This document shows, piece after piece, positions 43,390 through 52,039 of a stretch of 64,000 nt of DNA. Every line of letters starts with the position of its first letter. The stretch's first letter is position 1. The DNA is from Myroides sp. NP-2. Its GTDB lineage: Bacteria > Bacteroidota > Bacteroidia > Flavobacteriales > Flavobacteriaceae. The position numbers and the translations under genes were made by a program. Location of the stretch: assembly GCF_014145665.1 (NCBI RefSeq), contig NZ_JACHTD010000002.1:1-64000 (forward strand), in the 5' to 3' direction. The notes below the pieces were generated by a model. That model made no database searches. It had not been told where the DNA came from and was given only the letters and a program-made list of their open reading frames with translations.

Positions 43390-44058
43390 TTTTTTACCTG
43401 ATACCACTACGACGATTTCGCCTTTGGGTGGTTTTTCTTCGAAGTGTTTGAGGACCTCTAAAACGGAACCTCTAACGGTTTCTTCGTGTAATTTCGACAG
43501 CTCTCGAGAAACGGAGATGATGCGATCTTCACCAAAATAGGTTTGAAACTCCCCTAGTGTTTTCACTAATTTATGAGGAGAAACGTAGATGATCATGGTT
43601 CTCGTTTCTTCTGCCAACTGCAAATAACGCGTTTGACGGCCTTTTTTATCTGGTAAGAATCCTTCAAATACAAATTTATCATTGGGCAATCCACTGTTAA
43701 CCAAGGCAGGTACAAAAGCCGTTGCTCCAGGTAAACACTCTACTTCAATTTGATTTTCGACACATGCTCTTGTCAATAAAAAGCCTGGATCTGATATTGC
43801 TGGAGTTCCCGCATCTGAAATTAGCGCAAAGGTTTCTCCTGTTTGCATGCGCTTGACTAAACCTTCTACCGTTTTGTGCTCATTGTGCATGTGGTGGCTC
43901 ATCATCGGCGTATTCACTTCGAAATGCTTTAACAGCTTGCCGCTATTTCGCGTATCCTCCGCTAAAATATAATCTACTTCTTTCAGCACTTTAATTGCGC
44001 GAAAGGTCATGTCTTCTAAGTTGCCAATCGGCGTTGGTACAACGTATAATTTCCCCAT
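43387..44058 (-). CDS. rsmI: 16S rRNA (cytidine-1402-2'-O)-methyltransferase RsmI
   Basis: A 223-aa member of the tetrapyrrole-methylase fold. LYVVPTPIGNLEDMTFRAI opens the SAM site, ILAEDTRNSGKLLKHF and ALISDAGTPAISDPGFLL are the RsmI signatures, and VFEGFLPDKKGRQTRYL and SVSRELSKLHEE follow. It methylates the ribose of C1402 in the decoding centre. It lacks the short C-terminal extension of the E. coli protein (286 aa), as usual in Bacteroidota. It is five bases after the Glu-rich gene, so co-transcribed. Confidence 0.95.
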   Translation of the reverse strand: MGKLYVVPTPIGNLEDMTFRAIKVLKEVDYILAEDTRNSGKLLKHFEVNTPMMSHHMHNEHKTVEGLVKRMQTGETFALISDAGTPAISDPGFLLTRACVENQIEVECLPGATAFVPALVNSGLPNDKFVFEGFLPDKKGRQTRYLQLAEETRTMIIYVSPHKLVKTLGEFQTYFGEDRIISVSRELSKLHEETVRGSVLEVLKHFEEKPPKGEIVVVVSGKK

Positions 44059-44063
44059 AATTT

Positions 44064-45455
44064 TTATTCGAAACGCTTTTCAATTAGCGTCATAAAACGC
44101 TCTGCATATTCTTCTTTTCCTTCCCAATTGTTGTACTCTGGTTTGACCAAGTGCTCCACAAAACTTCTCGCTTCATCATACGTACTCACTGTATTTAATT
44201 GAGACAATACGCGATTAAAATCTTCTGAACTATTGGCAAACAAGTGTTTTTCAAATGCAATGCGATCATTTAATCCTACCATAATCGTACCGCGGTAAAT
44301 ATCATTGATCGATTTTTTGACAATTCGAGGTTCTCGTACCGAAACTTGATCTAAGTTAAACAACATATTTTGTTGGTTATCCCCTTTTGTTTCTTCCTTC
44401 ACCTCTTCTTCTTCCTTTGCTTCTTCCTCTTGTATTTGTTGCGCAAAGAAACTCGCAGTTGGTTGATTTTCTGCTTCCGTTGAAGCTGCTGCATCTGCAA
44501 CTACGCGTTCAAACATGCTGTCATCCACTACGATGGTGTCTTCTTTTGCGATGTCTTCTACTCGGATGAACTCAATTTCTCCAAAATCAAAGCCTTCAAA
44601 AGGGTTATCCTCGCGTTGATTCGCTGTTAGCGGTGCAAATACCACTTCTTCCTCCTCTTGCTTCTCAGTTTCTTCTTCTTCCTCTTCGAAAATCGCAGAA
44701 TTTGCTCTTTCAGCTACAGCCTGATCTGCTAATTCTTCTTCTTCTTCTTCTATTTCCAACACATCTTCTTCGGTCCAATCGTCTTCCTCTTCATTTCCCT
44801 CTTCATTTCCCTCCTCCTCTGTCCAATTATCCTCTTCTTCTGTACTTTCTTCCTTTGCTGTAATCTCTTCGATTTCGGCAATAGGAATGGCCAATTCTTC
44901 CTCTTCTTCCTCCTCGATAGCGTCCGTTTCAGCTGCTACCATTATTTCCTCTTCAATCCTTGATTCAGGACCTTCTATTTCTGCTTCCTCCTCTTCCGTT
45001 TCTTCCTCCTCTTCCGTTTCTTCCTCCTCTTCCGTTTCTCCCTCTTCTTCAACTTTTTCCTCCGCTGTATCGAAAGGCAAAGCTTCAAAGTCCACAACAA
45101 CCTCTTTTTCTGCTTCTACGACAATGGGATAGTCTTCCGCCAATAAATCCGTCGGGATTTGCGATCTTTCTTCCTCCTCTTGTCGATTTGTTTCGATTTG
45201 TGTTGGTGTTTCTACTTCACTTGTCTGAGCAAGTGCTACGGCACTTAACTTCTCTACTAACTGATCTTCAGTGATGTCTTTTACAAGTCCTAACGCTAGG
45301 TTATCTTGATAAAATTTTAAAATTTGAAGCTTTTCATACAGTTCTTTGGCTTCAACATATAACTTATCTACATCTGTATCTTTCATCTGCAATACGCGAT
45401 GAACGATGCTCAACAACTCTCCCTCTAAGACTTTCTTCATAACTTTTAATTTCAT
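44064..45455 (-). CDS. Glu-rich low-complexity protein with conserved ends
   Basis: A 463-aa protein from MKLKVMKKVLEGELLSIVHR; an upstream frame to 45497 starts with GUG and the next AUG is at 45440. The first 90 residues are helical (LYVEAKELYEKLQILKFYQD). Residues about 90-330 are dominated by Glu (runs such as EEEEETEEEEE) encoded by near-tandem 18-bp DNA repeats around 44983-45036. The last 95 residues form a compact domain (IVKKSINDIYRGTIMVGLND, FEKHLFANSSEDFNRVLSQL) of a kind common beside rsmI or tdk in Flavobacteriia. Function unknown; no signal peptide, so cytoplasmic. Confidence 0.8.
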   Translation of the reverse strand: MKLKVMKKVLEGELLSIVHRVLQMKDTDVDKLYVEAKELYEKLQILKFYQDNLALGLVKDITEDQLVEKLSAVALAQTSEVETPTQIETNRQEEEERSQIPTDLLAEDYPIVVEAEKEVVVDFEALPFDTAEEKVEEEGETEEEEETEEEEETEEEEAEIEGPESRIEEEIMVAAETDAIEEEEEEELAIPIAEIEEITAKEESTEEEDNWTEEEGNEEGNEEEDDWTEEDVLEIEEEEEELADQAVAERANSAIFEEEEEETEKQEEEEVVFAPLTANQREDNPFEGFDFGEIEFIRVEDIAKEDTIVVDDSMFERVVADAAASTEAENQPTASFFAQQIQEEEAKEEEEVKEETKGDNQQNMLFNLDQVSVREPRIVKKSINDIYRGTIMVGLNDRIAFEKHLFANSSEDFNRVLSQLNTVSTYDEARSFVEHLVKPEYNNWEGKEEYAERFMTLIEKRFE

Positions 45456-45540
45456 TAGTAAATTATACAAGCTTTTTTTGATAAATTTGTCCTTCACAAA
45501 GTAACAAAAAAACTACTGGTTTTAGGCCGAAAATTACAAA

Positions 45541-46152
45541 ATGTTTCTAGAAATTCCCGTTAATCACAAAGAACAGTTTGGATGGATCGAAGTAATCTGT
45601 GGGTCAATGTTTTCTGGAAAAACAGAAGAACTGATTCGCCGATTAAAAAGAGCCCAATTTGCCAAGCAAAAAGTCGAAATTTTTAAACCTGCTGTTGATA
45701 CGCGTTATCACGATGAATACGTCGTTTCACACGATGCGAATGAGATTCGATCAACGCCTGTTCCCACGGCAGATAGCATTCGATTATTGGCGAGTGGTTG
45801 TGATGTCGTTGGCATTGATGAGGCGCAATTTTTTGATGCTGAGATTGTCAATGTGTGTAATGATTTAGCCAATTCGGGTATTCGCGTTATTGTTGCTGGT
45901 CTAGACATGGACTTCAAAGGAAATCCATTTGGTCCGATGCCTGCCTTAATGGCTACTGCCGAATACGTCACGAAAGTACACGCGGTGTGTACCCGTACAG
46001 GAAATCTGGCACATTACAGCTACCGAAAGGCCGAAAATGAGGCCATTGTTATGCTTGGTGAAACTGATGAATACGAACCGTTAAGCCGAGCAGCTTACTA
46101 CAACGCAATGCGAGAAGCTGAAAAGCTCAAAAAAGAAAAACCCAAACCCTGA
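45541..46152 (+). CDS. tdk: Thymidine kinase
   Basis: A 203-aa type II thymidine kinase that phosphorylates thymidine for salvage. P-loop [20 protein letters not shown], Walker B-like [24 protein letters not shown] and the lasso/zinc region AVCTRTG are present. Only one Cys of the usual zinc-binding set is seen near CTRTGN, and a pair near the P-loop is absent, so the zinc site may be incomplete. It is divergent from the Glu-rich gene and followed by an MFS gene after 20 bases. Confidence 0.95.
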   Translation: MFLEIPVNHKEQFGWIEVICGSMFSGKTEELIRRLKRAQFAKQKVEIFKPAVDTRYHDEYVVSHDANEIRSTPVPTADSIRLLASGCDVVGIDEAQFFDAEIVNVCNDLANSGIRVIVAGLDMDFKGNPFGPMPALMATAEYVTKVHAVCTRTGNLAHYSYRKAENEAIVMLGETDEYEPLSRAAYYNAMREAEKLKKEKPKP

Positions 46153-46172
46153 TTATATAGATTAAACGCTTT

Positions 46173-47408
46173 ATGAGAAAAATATACCAAATTTATCTGG
46201 ACTCTTACCGAGGATTATCCTCAGCCTCTTGGATGCTAGCCATCGTTATGTTAATCAATAGAGCCGGATCGATGGTATTTCCTTTCCTAGGTGTTTATAT
46301 GTCAAAGGAACTCCATTTTGAAGACGAACAAACGGGCTATGTTTTAGCGTGTTATGGACTTGGTTCGATGATTGGCTCCATGTTAGGAGGCTGGCTAACA
46401 GACAAAATCGGAAACTACAAATTACAGTATTTAAGTTTATTGGGAAGTATTCCCATGTTTATCTTACTCCCCCACTTTACTTCGGTGATTAGCTTGGCAG
46501 TGATGATTTTCTGTCAGAGTACCATCAGCGAGATGTTTCGTCCTGCGAACTCTGTGGCAATCACCAAATACGCGCGACCTGAGAATATTACCCGTGCTTT
46601 TTCTTTAAACCGAATGGCGGTTAACTTGGGGTTCTCTGTTGGTCCTGCTATGGGAGGTATGTTAGCGGCCATTTCGTATGCCTTATTGTTTTACATCAAT
46701 GCAGGGGCAGCTTTCTTTGCAGCCGTTGTTTTTATCTATTTCTTTAAAGGGCGCAAAGAAAATCCTAAACCGACCCCCATCGCTGAAGAGGAGGAAGAGA
46801 TCGCTTTGGGTATGTCGACAACCCAACGTCAATCTCCATATAAGGATCGTTTATTCTTATTCTACAGCTTGTTCTGTACGTTGTATTCGATCGCCTTTTT
46901 ACAACTATTTAGTACTCTACCCATCTTTTACGAAAAAGTTGGTGGACTCACGGAACTAGAGATTGGAATTGTGTTGGGGTATAGTGGTTTGCTAATTTTC
47001 CTAACTGAAATGTTGTTGGTTCACATGGCTGAACGCCATTTAACAACGCAAAAAACTATTTTCTATGGGGCACTAATTGCACCATTGGCTTTTGGTATTT
47101 TCCTATTGGATCACAGCATCCTCTCTATTTTCTTGTCTATTACTTTTTTGAGTATATCAGAAATGCTGATCTTTCCTTATACCTCAACGGTAACCGCTAT
47201 GCGCGCGGATGATAATAGCAAGGGGTCTTATATGGGCGTTAATGGTTTAACTTTTGCTGTAGGATTTATTATCTCTCCGATTTTGGGTACAAAACTAGTT
47301 ACCTACTTTGGTTATGACATCTTATGGATTGTAATGGGATCCCTATTTTTAATTGCAGCTTTTGGTTTGAATTATACCGTTGGGAAAATGGTTAAACCGA
47401 AAGCTTAG
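46173..47408 (+). CDS. MFS transporter (DHA1 / MdtH-like)
   Basis: A 411-aa protein with twelve membrane helices in two halves. The loop 2-3 signature appears as GSMLGGWLTDKIGNYKLQYL, and the second half begins after a charged loop with EEEEEIALGM (near residue 205). NRMAVNLGFSVGPAMGGML is the motif C-like segment of drug-proton antiporters. It is most similar in feel to MdtH/YcxA-type efflux carriers. Substrate unknown. It lies 20 bases after tdk and probably shares its transcript. Confidence 0.9.
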   Translation: MRKIYQIYLDSYRGLSSASWMLAIVMLINRAGSMVFPFLGVYMSKELHFEDEQTGYVLACYGLGSMIGSMLGGWLTDKIGNYKLQYLSLLGSIPMFILLPHFTSVISLAVMIFCQSTISEMFRPANSVAITKYARPENITRAFSLNRMAVNLGFSVGPAMGGMLAAISYALLFYINAGAAFFAAVVFIYFFKGRKENPKPTPIAEEEEEIALGMSTTQRQSPYKDRLFLFYSLFCTLYSIAFLQLFSTLPIFYEKVGGLTELEIGIVLGYSGLLIFLTEMLLVHMAERHLTTQKTIFYGALIAPLAFGIFLLDHSILSIFLSITFLSISEMLIFPYTSTVTAMRADDNSKGSYMGVNGLTFAVGFIISPILGTKLVTYFGYDILWIVMGSLFLIAAFGLNYTVGKMVKPKA

Positions 47409-47545
47409 TCAAGACGGTTTTTTTTATTTTTTTTATTTTCCACCAACAGCAACTGTTAGTCCTTGATTACAAATAGGATAAGTAAACGAAAATAAAAAAC
47501 AAATGTTAAAATTTAAAAGTCCATATAAAATCGGGCTTTAATGCC

Positions 47546-47575
47546 TTGCATTCTATATATTTTGTTCTATATTTG
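47546..47575 (+). promoter_or_regulatory. Promoter of the CAT-anticodon tRNA
   Basis: TTG (47546-47548) and TATATTTG (47568-47575) are separated by 19 bases, the same arrangement as at the tRNA-Asn pair. The tRNA begins 36 bases after the box. Confidence 0.75.
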
Positions 47576-47610
47576 CACTCGCATTAACAAAATAATGTAG
47601 TCCAATATAT

Positions 47611-47684
47611 GGCGAGGTAGCTCAGTCGGTTAGAGCGCAGGATTCATAACCCTGAGGTCACGGGTTCAACTCCCGTCTTCGCTA
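47611..47684 (+). tRNA. tRNA with CAT anticodon (probably elongator tRNA-Met)
   Basis: Acceptor GGCGAGG pairs with CTTCGCT (two G-T pairs), the D-arm is GCTCAGTCGGTTAGAGC, loop TTCATAA holds anticodon CAT, and the T-arm is ACGGG-TTCAACT-CCCGT. Discriminator A, 74 bases, no CCA. It is not initiator-like (no GGG/CCC anticodon stem and no mismatched first pair). A lysidine-modified tRNA-Ile cannot be fully excluded from sequence alone. Confidence 0.9.
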
Positions 47685-47690
47685 CAAGGT

Positions 47691-47723
47691 AAAAGACCTA
47701 ATCGAGAGATTAGGTCTTTTTTT
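47691..47723 (+). terminator. Terminator of the CAT-anticodon tRNA
   Basis: AAAAGACCTAATC and GATTAGGTCTTTT form a perfect stem with loop GAGA followed by T, seven bases after the tRNA. Confidence 0.92.
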
Positions 47724-47893
47724 ATAGATGTACCTCTATGTTTTTCCAGATCAATCTCAAAAGTTTAGTCAATCTGTATAAGCAGAAATCAATACTTACC
47801 CCCTCCTTTATCTTTCCTCTTTTTTACTATTCTACCTGTTGTGTATGATGATTAGTCCATCAAGAGATTGTTCATCCAATACTCCAACTAAAA

Positions 47894-49207
47894 TTACACT
47901 GATTTGTTCTCCAACACCATAGTCCATTGATCTTGTGCTACACTTACGCTTGGGGCCCAACAAGGTACCAGTTTTCGATCTTCCGAATAAGTAAGACTAC
48001 TTTCATAAAGGTAACACGCATAATGTACATTATAAATGGTATTGTTAGTTATCGTCCATATACTCTCTGCTGTTGGCACGGCATCTGCCCAGGTATAAAC
48101 CGTTCTTCTATTTTCTTCAACAAAAGAGCTAGCATATAAAAATTCTTTATAATAAGTATTAAATATATAGTATTCGTTGTTACTCCCAGAAGGAATTAAC
48201 ATCCAATAACCATTGGTAACCTGACCTCCTGGACTCCAACCGAATACCTGTCGTCTTTTCATAGCGGAATCCATATACATGGAGGCATAGAAATAATGTC
48301 GCCCATAATATGAATTATATATGGAATATACGGGCAAATCTTTAAAGTCTTTATTTTCATTCCTTTTTATTATCTCAGTAACTAAATCATTGGTATAAAA
48401 ATCCATGGCCACTATCCCCATATGTGGTGCTTCATTTTGAGAATTATCTACGTATTGTGCCCCCAATCCCTCTTTGAAATCACGGGTAATTTGTGGTAAC
48501 AATACCGCAGCCAATGACGCTGGACTCACCAAAGGGGGATTTGTCGCACTACAATGATTCAGGCATAATGAAGGATTGCCGTCGTTTCTATTCACGTTTA
48601 CTGATTGAATAGCGAAATCATTAATTTTCGCTCGTTTACTTGATACAGAAGTATCGGTATAATCATCTTGTACTTGGATGCTATTGTATGGTATACCAGG
48701 GAGGGAAGACACATTCGAAAGAATGACTATCTTTCCTCTTACAGTACCTAGTTCAGGAATAGCTGTCTCCAAATACATACTTCCATGATATCCTGCATAC
48801 TGTGTATTGAAAACAGTAAGAAACTCCTCATCGGAAACTGAAGAATTTTCTTGTTTTATCCGCATAATAATGGTTTCAGTGATATTTGTATTCAAGAAAT
48901 CTACACACTGTTTCAACACATCACCAAAATTAATATTAAGGTAGAATTCCCCATGATGAATAGTAAATACTCCATCAATTACACAACATCTTATATCAAG
49001 GTAACGAATACCATCTTCCAATTGTTTTACTATTGTGCGATCAGCATGCTGCGCGGCAACATACTCATCAATCCCTGGCGCTTGTCCAGAAGCATCTTTT
49101 CGGGCACAACTATCATGAGTTCCGGGTATGGACATATGAGCGATGCTCTTGTTATCCTCAATACAACTCATCCAGTTTCTGGTATCACTTAACAATGAAT
49201 ATCTCAT
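47894..49207 (-). CDS. Phosphatidylinositol-specific phospholipase C with triple-repeat C-terminus
   Basis: A 437-aa protein. Residues 1-300 form the PI-PLC X-type barrel: H31/D32 in MSIPGTHDSC, R73 in YLDIRCC and H85 in FTIHHGEFYLNI match the catalytic His, Asp, Arg and His of Bacillus PI-PLC. The last 130 residues hold three repeats, each with a (F/Y)xYxS segment, then a Trp, then a closing W (GYWMLI, SIWTIT, QWTMV), probably a beta-trefoil lectin-like domain. No signal peptide or CTD is seen, so release, if any, is unexplained. Flanked by 200-400 base non-coding gaps, suggesting acquisition. Confidence 0.9.
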   Translation of the reverse strand: MRYSLLSDTRNWMSCIEDNKSIAHMSIPGTHDSCARKDASGQAPGIDEYVAAQHADRTIVKQLEDGIRYLDIRCCVIDGVFTIHHGEFYLNINFGDVLKQCVDFLNTNITETIIMRIKQENSSVSDEEFLTVFNTQYAGYHGSMYLETAIPELGTVRGKIVILSNVSSLPGIPYNSIQVQDDYTDTSVSSKRAKINDFAIQSVNVNRNDGNPSLCLNHCSATNPPLVSPASLAAVLLPQITRDFKEGLGAQYVDNSQNEAPHMGIVAMDFYTNDLVTEIIKRNENKDFKDLPVYSIYNSYYGRHYFYASMYMDSAMKRRQVFGWSPGGQVTNGYWMLIPSGSNNEYYIFNTYYKEFLYASSFVEENRRTVYTWADAVPTAESIWTITNNTIYNVHYACYLYESSLTYSEDRKLVPCWAPSVSVAQDQWTMVLENKSV

Positions 49208-49597
49208 ATATATCTTTTTTAAATTGGTTTGAATCTAGATCTAATAAAGTCTAAGTGCTACTTTCCATCATGGTTAAAGAAAGTAGCGATCTGAATAAGG
49301 ATATACTAGAAAAAGGAGTTTTTTTCTTCTTCTGTAGATTGTTTTATAAAACAGGACCACAATAACTTTTCAGGACTCCGTATACTGTTTTTTTATATTC
49401 TAGGAACAATTATTATGCCTATCTTTTTTATTAGCGCCAACGATTTTTGATATGGCAACTTCATTAGCAGGGGCAATCGTACACGAAACACCAGTTGAGA
49501 TTCCAACCAATACAACACAAATTTCCCCTTTTTGCTTGCTAAACTTTTTCTAAAAGAAAAGGAAGATTACAAAAAACTAAATATATTTGTTTGATTC
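49208..49597. other. Non-coding stretch with a 33-codon frame and a promoter box
   Basis: 390 bases without a clear gene. A short frame at 49452-49553 (MATSLAGAIVHETPVEIPTN...) looks protein-like and may be a gene remnant or a tiny gene, but there is too little to classify. TATATTTG at 49582-49589 is a perfect -7 box, only nine bases before the AUG of the next gene. Confidence 0.35.
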
Positions 49598-49966
49598 ATG
49601 CAGAAGTACAACAAACATATTGCCCAATTTTTGTGTCTCATCTTGGTTTTGCTAGGTGTTGAAAAGATTAATTTCTTTTCCCCTCAAGATTGTGAGACTC
49701 GGCAATCTTTTTGCCCTATTGCGACTATGTACGCCTACAAATTAGGCTCTTCTACGACAACAGACACAGAAACCACACCGAAGCGTAAGAATTGTAAAGC
49801 ACTAAACATTTCATGTGAGACTTTCTTTCTTGCGCAAGTAAGTGCAACCTATCCTGAGAAGAAATCGGACAATTTTAGTACAGCGCTATACTTCTACAAA
49901 CCTGTCATCCATTCGAATCCATATATAACCATAATAGATCCCCCACCTAATATGTTATCGACCTAA
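49598..49966 (+). CDS. Small secreted or membrane protein with two CX6C pairs
   Basis: A 122-aa protein I do not recognise. An N-terminal hydrophobic segment (FLCLILVLLGVEKINFF, residues about 11-27) may be a signal or anchor. Two cysteine pairs with the same spacing follow (DCETRQSFC and NCKALNISC, both C-x6-C), separated by a Thr-rich linker (SSTTTDTETT); they could form disulfides in the periplasm. The C-terminal 45 residues contain aromatic strand-like segments and end PPPNML. The -7 box is very close to the AUG, so the message may be nearly leaderless. Ends at a strong terminator. Confidence 0.6.
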   Translation: MQKYNKHIAQFLCLILVLLGVEKINFFSPQDCETRQSFCPIATMYAYKLGSSTTTDTETTPKRKNCKALNISCETFFLAQVSATYPEKKSDNFSTALYFYKPVIHSNPYITIIDPPPNMLST

Positions 49967-49967
49967 T

Positions 49968-50000
49968 AAAAAAAGAGCTCCGTATGGGAGCTCTTTTTTA
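49968..50000. terminator. Bidirectional terminator
   Basis: AAAAAGAGCTCC and GGGAGCTCTTTTT form a stem with loop GTAT. It closes both the small gene on the left and the leftward surface operon on the right. Confidence 0.88.
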
Positions 50001-50048
50001 TTGCTAGATTTTCTTATCTATTTAGTGGTCAAAACGAAAAATGTCAAT

Positions 50049-52022
50049 TTACATTTTGAGAATGATAAATTCACTTCTTCTATTTTCTTGGTGTTGTTCT
50101 TTTGAACATGGAACACCATTTTGACATTCGTTGATTAGCTGGCTTTCTCCATATCCTCTTCCTGAGATTCTCGATGGATCAATGCCTTGTTTAATCATCC
50201 ACTGCATAGTTGACTTCGCTCTTCGCTCTGATAATTGCATGTTATATGCATCCTTACCGCGGCTATCTGTATGGGAGCGAACATCGATAGTAATGTTTGG
50301 ATACATATTCAATACTTCCACAACTTTAGCTAGTTCAGCCGCAGCATCTGGGCGAATTGTAGCCTTATCAAAATCGAAATAAATCGGCTCTAACTTCAGC
50401 TTTTTAAATAAGTCATCGGATTCGGTAATGGTCTCTTGCACAGGTTCAAGTCCAATTTCAACTTGCTCAACGGCTTGTAATTCATACCCCATCGTTTGTG
50501 CGATTTCCTTAGTTTGGAATCCAATTGCTTCTGCTTTCAAACGATATTTCTTTCCACAATCGAGGTCAGCAAGACTAAACTTCCCTTGTTCATCCGCTTG
50601 CACTTGCGTTAGTGCTGTGTACGTTGCGTCATACAAGGTGATCGTTGCTCCAGCTAAAGCTTCTCGTGTAGAGGCATTAAACACAAACCCGTCAATGCTT
50701 TGTTTACAGTCGATTTCTTTTTTCTCTTGTACCAAATAGAGGTCATCCCCGCCAGCACCGCCAGTACGATTCGAACTCACAAATCCCTTTTTTGCTTTTG
50801 GATCAAAATAGTAACTAAAATCATCCGCAGGACTATTCATGGGTTCTCCAATATTGGTAACGGTACCAAAAGAACCATCAACGTTTATTTTGGCCATGAA
50901 GATATCCAATCCACCTAGACCTGGTCGTCCATCCGTAGCGAAGTAAAGCATATAATCACTAGAAATAAACGGAAAAGTTTCACGTCCTTCAGTGTTGATT
51001 TGCTTTCCAACAGACTCGACTTTAGCAAAACTGCCATCTTCTTTTATTTCTACGCGAAATAAATCACTTTGTCCGATGGATCCACTTCGATCTGACACGA
51101 AGTACAACCACTTATTGTCGGGTGTAAGTGCGGGATGGGCGTTATTTGCCTTAGGATCATTAATGGATAGGGCAACAGGTTTACTCCATGTTCCATCTTC
51201 TAGCAACGTGGCTTGGAACAATTGCAACAGTGCGTTTTTATACTTATTCTGCTGTACCTCATCTTTTATCGCTCCAGCATTTTGAGTAAAATACACGGTT
51301 TTTCCATCTTTTGTAAAAACAGCTGTGGACTGGTTGATATCACTGCGCTCGTCTTTAAAGAAGAGCTGCGGTTCTTCGAATGTTCCATCGCTGTTTATGG
51401 TTGAAGCATACAAACTCGTATAGGCTTCGTTGGTCCATTTGTGTACTTTGCTGCCTGACGCTGTTTCGGAAGCTCTAGCAGACGTATAAATCAATTGTCC
51501 TTTGTAAATTGTTGCACCGTAATCGGAATAGGGGCTATTCATTGGCAAAGGTTCAATTTCGTAGCGATTGGATCGCTTTTCTATCTCGGCTCTATACTTA
51601 TTCTTATTGGCTTCGAATAGTTGTGCACGTGAATCCTGTTCTTCCATGGAAGTAAAGGTACTCATATACGCATCGGCTTGGTCATATTGCTGCATTGCAC
51701 GCAGGGTTTGCGCATAACGGTAGTAGTATTCTGAGCCTAGCGATTCTTGTTTTTCTTTGGCAAATTGAATGAGTTCGTCATACCACTTATTTGCCTCAGT
51801 TAATTTTCCGTTGAAATAATAGGCATCTCCTAATTTTTGTAGCGCATTCACGCTTTTGAATCCCTTTTCTACGGCTTTCTCATAAATTTCAATAGCATTG
51901 ATATACTCATACTTTTCAAACTTATGATCTGCTTTATTTTCACGCTTTTCTTGTGCCCATCCTATTGATGTTGTCAACGCGATTGAAGATAAAACTAGTA
52001 AAGTAATAAATCTCTTTTGCAT
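50049..52022 (-). CDS. PorE-like TPR / beta-propeller / OmpA protein of the T9SS family
   Basis: A 657-aa protein with a signal peptide ending GWAQ. In order: TPR-like repeats (residues about 28-140; NALQKLGDAYYFNGKLTEAN), a PD40-type propeller (about 160-420; HPALTPDNKWLYFVSDRSG, DDFSYYFDPKAKKGFVSS), a carboxypeptidase-regulatory-like fold (about 435-520; GFVFNASTREALAGATITLY) and an OmpA C-terminal peptidoglycan-binding domain (IYFDFDKATIRPDAAAEL, NITIDVRSHTDSRG, QENRRSEFIIL). This is the architecture known for PorE, which ties the type IX machinery to the cell wall. Last gene of the surface operon, 17 bases after the PorP/SprF-type gene. It is probably an operon-specific paralogue. Confidence 0.88.
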   Translation of the reverse strand: MQKRFITLLVLSSIALTTSIGWAQEKRENKADHKFEKYEYINAIEIYEKAVEKGFKSVNALQKLGDAYYFNGKLTEANKWYDELIQFAKEKQESLGSEYYYRYAQTLRAMQQYDQADAYMSTFTSMEEQDSRAQLFEANKNKYRAEIEKRSNRYEIEPLPMNSPYSDYGATIYKGQLIYTSARASETASGSKVHKWTNEAYTSLYASTINSDGTFEEPQLFFKDERSDINQSTAVFTKDGKTVYFTQNAGAIKDEVQQNKYKNALLQLFQATLLEDGTWSKPVALSINDPKANNAHPALTPDNKWLYFVSDRSGSIGQSDLFRVEIKEDGSFAKVESVGKQINTEGRETFPFISSDYMLYFATDGRPGLGGLDIFMAKINVDGSFGTVTNIGEPMNSPADDFSYYFDPKAKKGFVSSNRTGGAGGDDLYLVQEKKEIDCKQSIDGFVFNASTREALAGATITLYDATYTALTQVQADEQGKFSLADLDCGKKYRLKAEAIGFQTKEIAQTMGYELQAVEQVEIGLEPVQETITESDDLFKKLKLEPIYFDFDKATIRPDAAAELAKVVEVLNMYPNITIDVRSHTDSRGKDAYNMQLSERRAKSTMQWMIKQGIDPSRISGRGYGESQLINECQNGVPCSKEQHQENRRSEFIILKM

Positions 52023-52039
52023 AATGTATCATCTTTAGA

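Noticed and set aside
44387..45274. Several plus-strand frames rich in Leu, Pro and Ser
   Set aside because: They are antisense readings of the GAA/GAG-rich tract of the Glu-rich gene and have no independent support.
49452..49553. 33-codon frame MATSLAGAIVHETPVEIPTN...
   Set aside because: It looks like protein but is too short to separate a gene remnant from chance; listed only within the non-coding stretch.
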